Part shown: positions 55,447 through 64,000 of the stretch, in pieces
How positions within the stretch are numbered: the stretch's first letter is position 1
How the letters are laid out: the number at the start of each line of letters is the position of its first letter
Assembly (NCBI RefSeq): GCF_024171535.1
Contig: NZ_JALJZV010000011.1
Location: 1-64,000 of the forward strand
DNA from: Flavobacterium sp. HSC-61S13
GTDB lineage: Bacteria; Bacteroidota; Bacteroidia; Flavobacteriales; Flavobacteriaceae
Direction of reading: 5' to 3'
DNA length: 64,000 nt
Position numbers and translations under genes: made by a program
The notes under the pieces: generated by a model
Told to the model about the DNA's origin: nothing
The model's input: the letters and a program-made list of their open reading frames with translations, nothing else
The model's database searches: none

Positions 55447-58400
55447 ATGAAAACAAAATTACAACTCCTAATTCTTGGATGGTGTTTATTGGGGTCTTTA
55501 GCGGTATTTGCTCAGACCACTCAGGCGTCCATCTATGGAATCGTGTTGGATCAGAATGCCATTCAACAAGGGATTGAAGTGGTGTTAAAAAACGAATCAA
55601 CGGGATTTACGACCCGGACAAAAACGAATAACAATGGGGAATATCTTTTTAAAGAGCTTCCATTAGGTGGACCTTATGTACTGACTGTTTTAGATAAAGA
55701 AGGTCGAGCGGTTAAAAAATCGGGCTATACTTTAAATCAGGGGGATTCTGCCTTCGTGGATGTGAATTTAGATCCTAATGAAACGGAATTGGATGCCATC
55801 GTGATTGAAGGCACTAGTTTAAAAAACAAGAGAGAGTTTTTAGGTGCTGCGACGGCAATTTCAGAGCGTTCCATTCAGAGATTACCGGTCAATGGTAGAA
55901 ATTTCGCAACCTTAACAGACTTATCTCCTCTTTCAAAGGGCGGTTCTATAGGGGGGCAATTGGGCTCGTCAACGAATTTTACCATTGACGGGATGTCTGC
56001 GAAAAACCCAACTTCAGCTGGATCAACCACAAGTAGAAGTGGCGCGCCTTATTCAATATCGATGGAAGCCGTTAGAGAGTTTAAGGTAATTACCAATCAA
56101 TATGATGTTACTTTAGGACGAAGCGGTGGAGGTACAGTAAGTGCGGTGACTAAATCGGGTACCAATGAGTTTGCTGCATCGGCTTTTACTTATGCTCGTG
56201 CTGACTGGTTGTCAAGTTCCTATGATATTCGCGGAAATAAAAGAACTGCGGATTATTCAACATATCAATATGGATTGTCATTAAGCGGGCCAATTATCAA
56301 AGATAAGTTACATTACTTTTTTGCGTGGGACCATCAGTTGGATTCTCGTTCCTTGGTTATTGCAGATATTCAATCTCCAGCAGATGAGGACCGATTTAAT
56401 ATTACCAAAAGCACTTTAGACCAATTTGTATCGATTGCTAGAAACAAATATGGTGTGTCCAATAAACCTCAGTATGGTACCTTTGATAAAAAACGTAACT
56501 CTGATGCGGCTTTTTTAAGATTGGATTGGCAGATTAATGAAAACAACTTATTGACGGTGAGGAATAACTTTACCTATGATAACAACCCATTGGGATTAGC
56601 AGATAATACAACGATTAATCTTTACGAATCCTATGGTAACGATAAAAATAAAGACAACAGTTTCTTAGCTACCTTAAGAAGTACTTTAAATCCGAAGATG
56701 ACTAATGAATTAAAAGTACAACACCTGTATGTTTATCAAGAGAGTAGCCCAGGTGACGACTTGCCATCTAATAATATTCCTCGTGCTATAGTGGAGAACA
56801 TCGTATCCAATATTGATGGGTCGAATCGATCGACGAATATTCAAATTGGGGGGCATCGTTTTGCTCAAGAGGGCTTTCGAAATAATGTATTTCAGATTGT
56901 AGACAATCTGTATTATAATACGGATAAGATCAAATATACTTTTGGTGTGGATTTGATAAATACGGGTTCCAAGTCGGTTTATGGTAGTGAAGTAAATGGG
57001 CGTTTCCACTTTAGAGAAGATACCACTACGGGTAAAACAGCTATGGAAAACTTCGAGGCTTTTATTCCGTACCGGTATTACAGAGAGGTTCCTTTAAAGG
57101 ATGATTTGACCGTTAAGGGCAATATTTTAAACTTGGGATTGTATGGACAAATGCAATTTAAAGTTGGAAAGGGTATGGATATGACTGCGGGATTGAGAAT
57201 GGATTATGCTCATTATCCTACGGCAGAATACAATCAACTGGTATATGATGAATTGGGTTTGCGTACGGACAATAAATTCAAATCCTTTATCATACAGCCT
57301 CGTCTTCAGTTCAACTGGGATGTTAACGAAAATAAAACGGACTTTATTCGAATTGGTGCGGGAATTTTCGGATCAGATATCAATAACTATGCGTTGATAA
57401 ACAATTTGACTTTTGATGGGAATCACTTGGCTACAGTAGATGTACGCGGAGCAGATGTACCAAGACCGGACTTTTTAGGATATCGCTCTGGGGCTGAATC
57501 GGCTCCGACTTTAGAGAAAAATCAATTGGTAACGATCAACATGACCGGAAAGGATGCTAAAGTTCCTGTGGTTTATAAAGCGAATATATCTTATACGCAC
57601 TTTTTCAATAGCCAATTCCGTGTTGGAGTTGCTGGATATGCGACGATTACCAGAAATAACTATACCTATTTAGATAGAAATATGGTTACTGATCCGTTTT
57701 TTACTTTAAAGAATGAGGATAATAGAGGTGTATTTGTACCTTTAAATACGATGCCGGCAAACGGAGCTGGAGATTGGCAAAAAGGTCGTATTAGCGACAA
57801 ATTGGGCAGGGTATTAGAATTGACTAGTGATGGGAAAATCAACCAATTTGCAATGGTTGTTGATGCGAACTACAACTATTTCAAAGATGGAGAGATCTCT
57901 GCAAGTTATACTTGGAGTGATACTAAAGACAACACCTCATATAATGGAAACGTAGCCAATACCGCTACCTTGGTACAAACGGTAAAGGATGATCCGAGAG
58001 ACCTATCTAAAATGACCTATTCAGATAACCATTTTAGACATAAAGTAGTGGTTTATGGAACTTTACCTACTTTCTACGGTGTTCAAGTTGGTTTCCGTTT
58101 TTCTGGAATTGCAGGAACGCGTTATAGCTTGTTGTCTGGAGGTAATACCAATGCAGACTTTGTTTCAGGATCTAATGACTTAGCATTTATATTTGATCGC
58201 AATGATCCGTCTGTTCCTCAAAATGTACGCGATGGTCTGCAAGCGATTATGGATAATCCGGAAGTGAGCCAAAGTATGAAAGATTACATCAATAAATACA
58301 GTGGTAAAATGGCTGAGCGTAACGGTGGAATCAATAAGTTCTACAGCATCATCGATTTGCGTATTAGTAAAAAATTAAAGATATATGGTAAGCATAATTT

Positions 58401-58641
58401 CGAAATTTCTGCTGACATTTTTAACTTCGCTAACTTGTTGAATAAAGAGTGGGGAACTAATGAAACCATGGGAAGCCAAGCTCTATATGCATTGGGTATT
58501 CCTGCGGCTAATGGGCAACCAGCTAAGCCAGCTTTTGATGCGGCTAAACAAGAATTTAACTACCGCGTTAATACCAAGGGAACACCAGTTCCAACTGGTA
58601 ATCCATACCAAATACAGGTTGGATTGCGTTACAGTTTTTAA
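55447..58641 (+). CDS. Oar-like TonB-dependent receptor
   Basis: 1064 residues. Signal peptide to about 23 (AVFAQTTQ), a carboxypeptidase-regulatory domain at about 27-110 (IYGIVLDQNAIQQGIEVVLK), then a plug-type region with RLPVNGRNFATLTDLSPL and FTIDGMSAKNP, and a long barrel that ends LRYSF. The layout matches Oar-type receptors, named in Myxococcus and used in T9SS-bearing bacteria for protein export or uptake. Monocistronic, with a strong terminator. Confidence 0.88.
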   Translation: MKTKLQLLILGWCLLGSLAVFAQTTQASIYGIVLDQNAIQQGIEVVLKNESTGFTTRTKTNNNGEYLFKELPLGGPYVLTVLDKEGRAVKKSGYTLNQGDSAFVDVNLDPNETELDAIVIEGTSLKNKREFLGAATAISERSIQRLPVNGRNFATLTDLSPLSKGGSIGGQLGSSTNFTIDGMSAKNPTSAGSTTSRSGAPYSISMEAVREFKVITNQYDVTLGRSGGGTVSAVTKSGTNEFAASAFTYARADWLSSSYDIRGNKRTADYSTYQYGLSLSGPIIKDKLHYFFAWDHQLDSRSLVIADIQSPADEDRFNITKSTLDQFVSIARNKYGVSNKPQYGTFDKKRNSDAAFLRLDWQINENNLLTVRNNFTYDNNPLGLADNTTINLYESYGNDKNKDNSFLATLRSTLNPKMTNELKVQHLYVYQESSPGDDLPSNNIPRAIVENIVSNIDGSNRSTNIQIGGHRFAQEGFRNNVFQIVDNLYYNTDKIKYTFGVDLINTGSKSVYGSEVNGRFHFREDTTTGKTAMENFEAFIPYRYYREVPLKDDLTVKGNILNLGLYGQMQFKVGKGMDMTAGLRMDYAHYPTAEYNQLVYDELGLRTDNKFKSFIIQPRLQFNWDVNENKTDFIRIGAGIFGSDINNYALINNLTFDGNHLATVDVRGADVPRPDFLGYRSGAESAPTLEKNQLVTINMTGKDAKVPVVYKANISYTHFFNSQFRVGVAGYATITRNNYTYLDRNMVTDPFFTLKNEDNRGVFVPLNTMPANGAGDWQKGRISDKLGRVLELTSDGKINQFAMVVDANYNYFKDGEISASYTWSDTKDNTSYNGNVANTATLVQTVKDDPRDLSKMTYSDNHFRHKVVVYGTLPTFYGVQVGFRFSGIAGTRYSLLSGGNTNADFVSGSNDLAFIFDRNDPSVPQNVRDGLQAIMDNPEVSQSMKDYINKYSGKMAERNGGINKFYSIIDLRISKKLKIYGKHNFEISADIFNFANLLNKEWGTNETMGSQALYALGIPAANGQPAKPAFDAAKQEFNYRVNTKGTPVPTGNPYQIQVGLRYSF

Positions 58642-58660
58642 GAGTATACACAGAATATGA

Positions 58661-58696
58661 AGAGGCTATGCGATAAAACGCATAGCCTCTTTTTTG
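58661..58696 (+). terminator. Intrinsic terminator after the Oar-like gene
   Basis: Perfect 12-bp stem AGAGGCTATGCG/CGCATAGCCTCT, loop ATAAAA, followed by TTTTT. Confidence 0.92.
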
Positions 58697-58854
58697 TTAA
58701 AAATGTTTTTTTTCTTTTTTTTATCAAATAATTTTTTAATTTTTAACTTGTAAAAAGCTGAATTAATGTTCTTTATGGGTTTTTTTAGAATAACGTTGGA
58801 GAACGAGATTTCAGCTAGTATGTTTAAATAAAATAGTATTAGATGAAAGCACGA

Positions 58855-59248
58855 TCAAAAATACCAGACTTTTAAGTGGCTGCTTGGATCAAAGTAGTTA
58901 CGGGTGATAAGCAAATCACCGCAATAATGAGGTGAATTCAAATACGCCATCTCATCATATCGAAACAAATCTTCAGCTTTTCGATAATCAATTATCTTCA
59001 CATAGGCCTTAGTAAAGTTGAGTTTTTGTTTATATAAATGCCTTTATAAATCAAGGCATCATTGCAAAAAACTTCTACCATTTTTATGTTTTGCAAATAC
59101 AGTTCGCAAGGGAATGGATCACCGTTGCTATTTAGGAAAACATAATCTATTCCTTTTTAAAGTATATATAATAATACCAGTCTTCACGGATTGAGAGCGT
59201 TGTTGTTGTGACATACGTTATCGTGACGGTATGGGAAAGAATTAAAGT
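58855..59248 (-). pseudogene. Decayed gene with two frameshifts
   Basis: Reading the minus strand, coding sequence without stops can be followed through three frames. Going 5' to 3': 59248-59148 in one frame (contains VTITYVTTTTLSIREDWYYY), then 59156 to about 59027 (contains IDYVFLNSNGDPFPCELYL and VEVFCNDALIYKG), then 59025 to the stop at 58855 (contains AYVKIIDYRKAEDLF and LNSPHYCGDLLITRNYF). Each join needs just one missing base beside an A-run on the coding strand (near 59150 and 59025). No start codon is seen. Protein unknown. Confidence 0.6.
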
Positions 59249-59263
59249 TTATAAAATAAAAAC

Positions 59264-59773
59264 ATGAAAAAAGTAATAGTATTCGCGTGCTTGTTTCTGA
59301 TGGGAATAGCGTGCAGTAGTGACGACAACAAGATAGTAAACCCTTTTGAACCACGACAAGTGGAGATGGAAACCATTTTGATAGGGACTGATACCGATGA
59401 CTTGAGACTTATTAGACGGGAAAACCGAGTAATCAATGATTTAGAATCATGGCAAGTATTTGTAAATGCATTTACTAATGGACGCCCTGATTTTGATGAC
59501 GGGATGGATGACAACCCTTTCGCAACTCTTTTGGAAAATGCAATAATAGATTTTAAAACCGAAACGGTACTCGTGGTTGTTGATAATATAGGAGGAGGAA
59601 ATACTACTATAGATATAGTAGAAGTAATGGAATACAAAGACCAGGTTGTCGTAGATATTGATCGTCTGTATTATGGAATTGCAGCAGTTATTTCACAGGC
59701 TTATCATATAGTGAAAGTTCCGAAAATAAATAAACCCATCGTTTTTGGGGAGTTATTTGATATGCATTTTTGA
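59264..59773 (+). CDS. Small lipoprotein, first of a tandem pair
   Basis: 169 residues. Signal with lipobox ending GIACSSDD (Cys at about residue 17), then an acidic, beta-rich domain with no motif I know (ETVLVVVDNIGGGNTTIDIV). It is paralogous to the next gene: the first ~40 residues, including NPFEPRQVEMET / KVFEPRQVEMET, and the domain following are close to identical in layout. Function unknown; probably surface or periplasmic. Confidence 0.75.
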   Translation: MKKVIVFACLFLMGIACSSDDNKIVNPFEPRQVEMETILIGTDTDDLRLIRRENRVINDLESWQVFVNAFTNGRPDFDDGMDDNPFATLLENAIIDFKTETVLVVVDNIGGGNTTIDIVEVMEYKDQVVVDIDRLYYGIAAVISQAYHIVKVPKINKPIVFGELFDMHF

Positions 59774-59795
59774 TGGAAATATAATTTTAAAGATT

Positions 59796-60587
59796 ATGAA
59801 AAAAATAATAGTATTCGCAGGACTATTCCTGGTGGGAGTGGCATGTGGCAGTGACGACAACAAGATAGAAAAAGTTTTTGAACCACGACAAGTGGAGATG
59901 GAAACGATGGCTCAGGGAGATTATTTTGGAACTTCAGGAGAAAGGGAATTTCGCGTAATACGAGAGCAAAGAGAATGGAATGATTTACTGGATAACAGTC
60001 ATGTTCGTTCATATATCTCCAATCCTTTATACTTTGAAATGGATTTTACACAATTTGAAATTGTGGTTGTATCAGATATAGAAAAACTACCTGGAGGAAG
60101 CAGTATCGATATCGTACATATTATAGAGAACGAAAAAAATGTAATTGTACAAGTCGATGGTTTAATAAAAGGAACGGAAGCTTTGCGGAAAAACCAACCT
60201 TTTCATATAGTTAGAATCCCCAAGCTTTCAAAACCGGTACTTTTTGAATTGGTGGAATCGAATCTGACAGATTTGAAATTTAGAGAAATTTGGAACCTGC
60301 GGGAATTTTCACCGGGATTGGCTCCTTACCATTATTACGAAGTGGGGGACATCAGATGGATTTTTACTGAAAACAATCAGGTATATACTGAAGTAAACCA
60401 TTACTCATCGGATTATCATTCTAAAATACCAATGAATGTGTCTGGAAATTACACTTATACTATTCAAGGTGATAGTATCTTTTTAAATAGTCAACTTTAT
60501 CAATACAAAGTAATGGGTGATACTTTAATCGTCCATTGGGATGTGCCAGCAGATGGTATTGAATTGATTTTCTTACGTGAACATTAA
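59796..60587 (+). CDS. Lipoprotein, second of a tandem pair, with an extra C-terminal domain
   Basis: 263 residues from ATG 59796 (an in-frame ATG at 59745 lies in the previous gene). The signal ends GVACGSDD. Residues 1-160 parallel the upstream gene; residues about 165-263 are extra and beta-rich (GDIRWIFTENNQVYTEV and GNYTYTIQGDSIFL), with the look of a lipocalin-like domain. It starts 22 bp after its paralogue and ends 11 bp before the metalloprotease, so the three are an operon. Confidence 0.75.
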   Translation: MKKIIVFAGLFLVGVACGSDDNKIEKVFEPRQVEMETMAQGDYFGTSGEREFRVIREQREWNDLLDNSHVRSYISNPLYFEMDFTQFEIVVVSDIEKLPGGSSIDIVHIIENEKNVIVQVDGLIKGTEALRKNQPFHIVRIPKLSKPVLFELVESNLTDLKFREIWNLREFSPGLAPYHYYEVGDIRWIFTENNQVYTEVNHYSSDYHSKIPMNVSGNYTYTIQGDSIFLNSQLYQYKVMGDTLIVHWDVPADGIELIFLREH

Positions 60588-60598
60588 AAAATAAGTTT

Positions 60599-62947
60599 AT
60601 GAAAAAGCATTTGTGTTATATTTTATTTATTTTGATGGCAATGGCTGCGGTCCCTGTTTATGGACAAGCTGTATGTATTACACCGTCTTACACTATAAAT
60701 GAACCGATTAATAATAGTCATTTAATGAGAGATCCTTTCAATAATAATAAGTATTGTTTGAGAGTGTATTTTCATGTTATTCGACGCAGTGATGGTAGTG
60801 GAGGACAGACAATTTCCGCGGTAAATGAGGGTTTTCGAATTTTAAATCAAGATTTTGAAGCCCATAATATTTCTTTTTTATGGGATAATTCGATCAATTT
60901 CATAGATAGTGACACTCATTATCTAAGCCCTACATCAGCAATTTTTAATATTGATAATCACAGTGATGGAATTGATATTTATTTGTTCGATAATGAGTCA
61001 ACGGGGCTGGGTTTGGCTAATGGCGTTGGAAGTTCTTCTGAAATGTTTGTTTCAGGTAAATTTTGGAAGCCTCCTTATGATTCGTTAGTGACTTCACATA
61101 TCATTTCTCACGAAATGGGGCATGTGTTATTTTTATGGCATACTCATCATGGTACTAGAGAGGGGGGAAGTGATAATCCTTGCCCTGAACTTGTCGATGG
61201 TAGTAATTCTTCTATATGTGGAGATTATGTAAGTGATACACCAGCTGATCCTCATCTTATGTTTGACGTTGACCCTATTACATGTAAATGGAATGGATTT
61301 GCAACTGACTCAAACAATCAGGTGTATAAACCTGATGAGAAAAATATTATGTCGTATTCTGATGTGGTTTGCATGGAGTATTTTAGTAGGTTACAAGGTG
61401 TCAGAATGAGGAATTCTATTCAGAATTTGCCGTACCTCCAGCAAACTATAGTAAGGAATTGTGAGCTCTTACTTGATCTTCACATCCGAAACTCTGTCGT
61501 GGATAATGGAGCGGAACCCGATCCATTTACTAGTAATGACCATTTATACCAAAGCCCGGATATCTGGGTACGCGTAGATGACGATGGACAATTAGAACAC
61601 CAAAACCCGGAATACCACCATTGGAATAAAAATTATGTTTACGTTCGGGTTAAGAATATCGGAGGTCAAAGCTCTACGGTTAAAGATTCCCTGCGATTGC
61701 ATTGGGCAAAGGCCTCTACAGCTTTGACATTTCCGCGTTTTTGGGATGGTAGTTTTAAAATTGATAACATCCCGATGGGCGGAATTATTGGAACACTGCC
61801 AATACCAGCTTTAGAACCGGGAGCCACAGCCATATTGAAGTTTCCGTGGAGGGTGCCGAATCCTAATAACTACAAATCGATTACTCCAGAAGGTACTGAT
61901 CTTTGGCATTTTTGTCTGTTGGGAAGAGTACTTTCCGATGATGATCCGATGACCTTTATTGAAAGAGCTGATTTAGTTTCTAATGTGCGAAACAACAACA
62001 ATATTGCATGGAAAAATCTTAGCGTGATAGAAGTAGAAGGTAACAATCCATTTGGAGCCTATGTTTTGATGATGAACCCCCATAAGCGAATTGAAAGCTA
62101 CCGTATAGCATTTACAGAGTTAACCAAAGGTGAAAAAGAATTGTTTAAAGAAGCGGAAATCCGAATCACGCTCGGTAGTAGTTTATATGAAGCTTGGGTC
62201 CGTGGAGGGCAAAAAGGACGCGGAGTCGAGATTGATAAAGAAGGTAGTTCCTTGCGAATTTTATCTCCAAACGCATATTTGGAAAACCTGATTTTAGAGC
62301 CGCAGCAATACGGTACCGTTCATGTTAGTTTTAATTTTTTAACTAGAGAAATAACTGATAAAGAGGAATACCTGTTTAAAGTCGCTCAAATAGATATGGA
62401 AGATGAAAGTCTTTTAGGGGGAGAAGCGTATGTGATTCGCAAAAAACAACGCAATCCGTTTTATGCCGATGCAGGCTTAGACCGCGAAGTAAATCGGGGA
62501 GAAACGGTTCGTCTGCAGGCAAGAGATATCGGTGAACCAGCTACCTATAATTGGTATACTACCGCTGGTGATAGGGTGCATAGTGGGCAGAATTATAGTT
62601 TTAATTTGGAACAAAATCAAAAGTTGCAATTAGAAGTGATTGCCAATGATGGATTTAAAGATTATGATGAGGTGGAAATTAAGCTAAAAGCGGATTATTT
62701 AGAACGTATAGTGCCTAATCCTGCCGCAGAATCTGTAAATATTTATTACCATATCAGTAAATCAACTCAGTCCTATATTAGTATAATACCAATTTATGGC
62801 GCAGTGGGCAATGCAGTACATTATCCCGTAAAAGGAGATGATAATTTCATTCATATAGACCTGAGTTCTTTTGCGAGTGGTCTGTATAAAATTATTCTAT
62901 ATGTAGATCATAACGCAGTGGATTCTAAGAGCTTACTAGTTGATTAA
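60599..62947 (+). CDS. Secreted metzincin metalloprotease with T9SS type A sorting domain
   Basis: 782 residues. A signal peptide to about 23 (VYGQAVC). The catalytic region at about 60-290 has the zinc motif SHEMGHVLFLWHTHHG, i.e. HExxHxxFxxH with F where metzincins have G, and the Met-turn in KNIMSYSDVVCMEYF; this matches M43 (pappalysin-like) proteases except for that residue. Beta-rich accessory domains, with an Ig-like PKD-type one near 620-690, follow. The last ~80 residues open PNPAAESVNIYY and end SLLVD, a type A sorting domain. It should be exported by the T9SS and cut on the surface. It is the third gene of the lipoprotein operon. Confidence 0.82.
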   Translation: MKKHLCYILFILMAMAAVPVYGQAVCITPSYTINEPINNSHLMRDPFNNNKYCLRVYFHVIRRSDGSGGQTISAVNEGFRILNQDFEAHNISFLWDNSINFIDSDTHYLSPTSAIFNIDNHSDGIDIYLFDNESTGLGLANGVGSSSEMFVSGKFWKPPYDSLVTSHIISHEMGHVLFLWHTHHGTREGGSDNPCPELVDGSNSSICGDYVSDTPADPHLMFDVDPITCKWNGFATDSNNQVYKPDEKNIMSYSDVVCMEYFSRLQGVRMRNSIQNLPYLQQTIVRNCELLLDLHIRNSVVDNGAEPDPFTSNDHLYQSPDIWVRVDDDGQLEHQNPEYHHWNKNYVYVRVKNIGGQSSTVKDSLRLHWAKASTALTFPRFWDGSFKIDNIPMGGIIGTLPIPALEPGATAILKFPWRVPNPNNYKSITPEGTDLWHFCLLGRVLSDDDPMTFIERADLVSNVRNNNNIAWKNLSVIEVEGNNPFGAYVLMMNPHKRIESYRIAFTELTKGEKELFKEAEIRITLGSSLYEAWVRGGQKGRGVEIDKEGSSLRILSPNAYLENLILEPQQYGTVHVSFNFLTREITDKEEYLFKVAQIDMEDESLLGGEAYVIRKKQRNPFYADAGLDREVNRGETVRLQARDIGEPATYNWYTTAGDRVHSGQNYSFNLEQNQKLQLEVIANDGFKDYDEVEIKLKADYLERIVPNPAAESVNIYYHISKSTQSYISIIPIYGAVGNAVHYPVKGDDNFIHIDLSSFASGLYKIILYVDHNAVDSKSLLVD

Positions 62948-63052
62948 AGGTGTCTTTAGGATTTGAGGTTAGCACAAAATAGTCGTTGCTGTGAAAAAGT
63001 AATCATCTTTTTGCCATCTTAAATAATAATTTTATCAAAAATACAGCATATA

Positions 63053-63083
63053 AAAAGGCTGCTTCGTAAAGAAGCAGCCTTTT
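63053..63083. terminator. Terminator between the metalloprotease and rimO
   Basis: Perfect 13-bp stem AAAAGGCTGCTTC/GAAGCAGCCTTTT with loop GTAAA. It could serve both convergent genes. Confidence 0.85.
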
Positions 63084-63092
63084 GTTTATTGG

Positions 63093-63133
63093 CTAGTCAC
63101 AGATTACTAGTTACTGATTACTAGTCGCTAGTA
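63093..63133. repeat. Degenerate ACTAG-rich repeat at the rimO 3' end
   Basis: ATTACTAG occurs twice and CTAGT three more times within 41 bases, spanning the rimO stop. The rimO C-terminus (LATSNQ) is encoded inside it, so slippage there would alter the last codons. TTACTAGTTA also occurs at 47041, after another minus-strand gene. Confidence 0.55.
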
Positions 63134-64000
63134 CAGGTGTTCCGTATAAGTCAAACTCTGTAGCTTCATCTATGTGTATATTCACAAACTCTCCCACTTT
63201 GACATAGTGTAGTGTAGCGTCGATCAATACTTCATTGTCCACATCTGGACTATCAAATTCAGAACGACCCACAAAATGGTTTCCTTCTTTACGATCAATG
63301 ATACATCTAAACGTTTTGCCGATTTTTTCTTGATTTAATTCCCAAGAAATCTGCGATTGAATTTCCATGATTTCGTTGGCACGATCTTGTTTAACATCTG
63401 CCGGAACATCATCTTCTAAGTTATAAGCATGGGTGTTTTCTTCGTGAGAATAAGCAAAACATCCCAAACGCTCAAAACGCATTTCTTGAACCCAATCTTT
63501 AAGGATTTGGAAATCTTCTTCGGTTTCACCCGGATATCCCACAATCAAAGTAGTTCGAATCGTCATTCCAGGAACGGCAACTCTAAAGTCCTTTAATAAT
63601 TGAGTGGTTTTTGCTTGTGTAGTACCACGGCGCATCGATTTCAAAATATTGTCTGAAATGTGCTGCAATGGAATATCTAGATAATTACAAATCTTAGGTT
63701 CTCTCTTCATCAAATCCAATACATCCATTGGAAATCCAGTAGGGAAGGCATAGTGTAGACGAATCCATTCAATACCTTCTACCTGAATCAAGTTCTCCAG
63801 TAATTCAGCTAGATTTCGCTTTTTGTATAAATCCAAACCGTAGTAAGTCAAATCCTGTGCGATTAAAATCAATTCTTTCACACCATCTTTGGCCAAACCT
63901 TCGGCTTCTTTGACTAATTTTTCAATCGATTGTGAAACGTGTTTACCACGCATAATTGGAATAGCACAAAAACTACATGGACGATCACAACCTTCAGCTA
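63111..64000 (-). CDS. rimO: Ribosomal protein S12 methylthiotransferase, 3' part (5' end outside)
   Basis: About 296 residues visible; the frame is open to the window edge. The radical-SAM cluster Cys triad lies near the visible N-end (EGCDRPCSFCAIP), and the RimO-type blocks GVKELILIAQDLTYYG and LDIPLQHISDNILKSMRRG are present. The C-terminal ~65 residues form the TRAM domain. It methylthiolates an Asp of protein S12. Confidence 0.92.
   Translation of the reverse strand, partial: AEGCDRPCSFCAIPIMRGKHVSQSIEKLVKEAEGLAKDGVKELILIAQDLTYYGLDLYKKRNLAELLENLIQVEGIEWIRLHYAFPTGFPMDVLDLMKREPKICNYLDIPLQHISDNILKSMRRGTTQAKTTQLLKDFRVAVPGMTIRTTLIVGYPGETEEDFQILKDWVQEMRFERLGCFAYSHEENTHAYNLEDDVPADVKQDRANEIMEIQSQISWELNQEKIGKTFRCIIDRKEGNHFVGRSEFDSPDVDNEVLIDATLHYVKVGEFVNIHIDEATEFDLYGTPVLATSNQ

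Overview
The window reads as a chromosomal segment of a low-GC member of the Bacteroidota, most likely family Flavobacteriaceae. The reasons are: type IX secretion (T9SS) sorting domains of both type A (metalloprotease at 60599) and type B (3749 gene), a PorP/SprF protein beside a PorE-like OmpA protein, several TonB-dependent receptors with carboxypeptidase-regulatory N-termini, many exact TAnnTTTG promoter -7 boxes, weak use of Shine-Dalgarno sites, and housekeeping genes of the flavobacterial type (482-residue GAPDH, short MenE). I saw no rRNA, tRNA, CRISPR array, phage or insertion sequence. Genus cannot be fixed from the sequence alone.

Layout. 1-7999: a surface-adhesion module made of two large repeat or tail-fibre-like proteins, a T9SS type B cargo, a PorP/SprF protein and a PorE-like OmpA protein. 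8545-10708: two consecutive membrane-bound AraC-type regulators. 10747-15804: a DbpA-like RNA helicase, a 54-residue DUF2158-like protein, a membrane CapD/WbpM-type sugar dehydratase and a VOC protein. 16263-18979: two more membrane AraC hybrids. 19284-26030: a four-gene outer-membrane operon (TonB receptor, DUF4876-like lipoprotein, DUF6850-like barrel, di-haem cytochrome c peroxidase). 26215-34753: RF3, three overlapping periplasmic folding factors (parvulin family) and aconitase. 34895-35190: an array of 59-bp repeats. 35208-41763: TlpA thioredoxin, a PLDc_N protein, GAPDH, HtrA protease, and a tightly overlapped dapF-GNAT-mltG operon. 42247-46935: a lysozyme-like protein, a lone trpB behind a Trp-Trp leader peptide and terminator, an OsmC protein, fumarase and a 58-residue membrane protein. 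47063-53275: a TonB-like outer-membrane barrel, ArsC, a CPBP protease, MenE, a Crp/Fnr regulator and a DoxX-like protein. 53290-58641: patatin, glycerophosphodiesterase and an Oar-like TonB receptor. 58855-59248: a decayed gene. 59264-62947: two tandem paralogous lipoproteins and a T9SS-secreted metzincin. 63111-64000: the 3' part of rimO.

How it fits together. Much of the window is cell-envelope biology: secretion and anchoring of surface proteins (T9SS module, parvulins, HtrA), outer-membrane nutrient import, peptidoglycan tailoring (MltG, DapF, lysozyme-like protein) and membrane-embedded transcription factors. The most distinctive regulatory signal is the predicted ribosome-mediated attenuator in front of trpB: a 26-codon leader peptide with tandem Trp codons, followed by an intrinsic terminator, behind an exact TAnnTTTG promoter. 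Other unusual structures are the 59-bp repeats that alternate as a 118-bp dimer, an exact-period octamer array between osmC and fumC, a 92-bp tandem duplication that carries a second copy of the menE leader and start codon, and a pseudogene explained by two single-base deletions next to A-runs.
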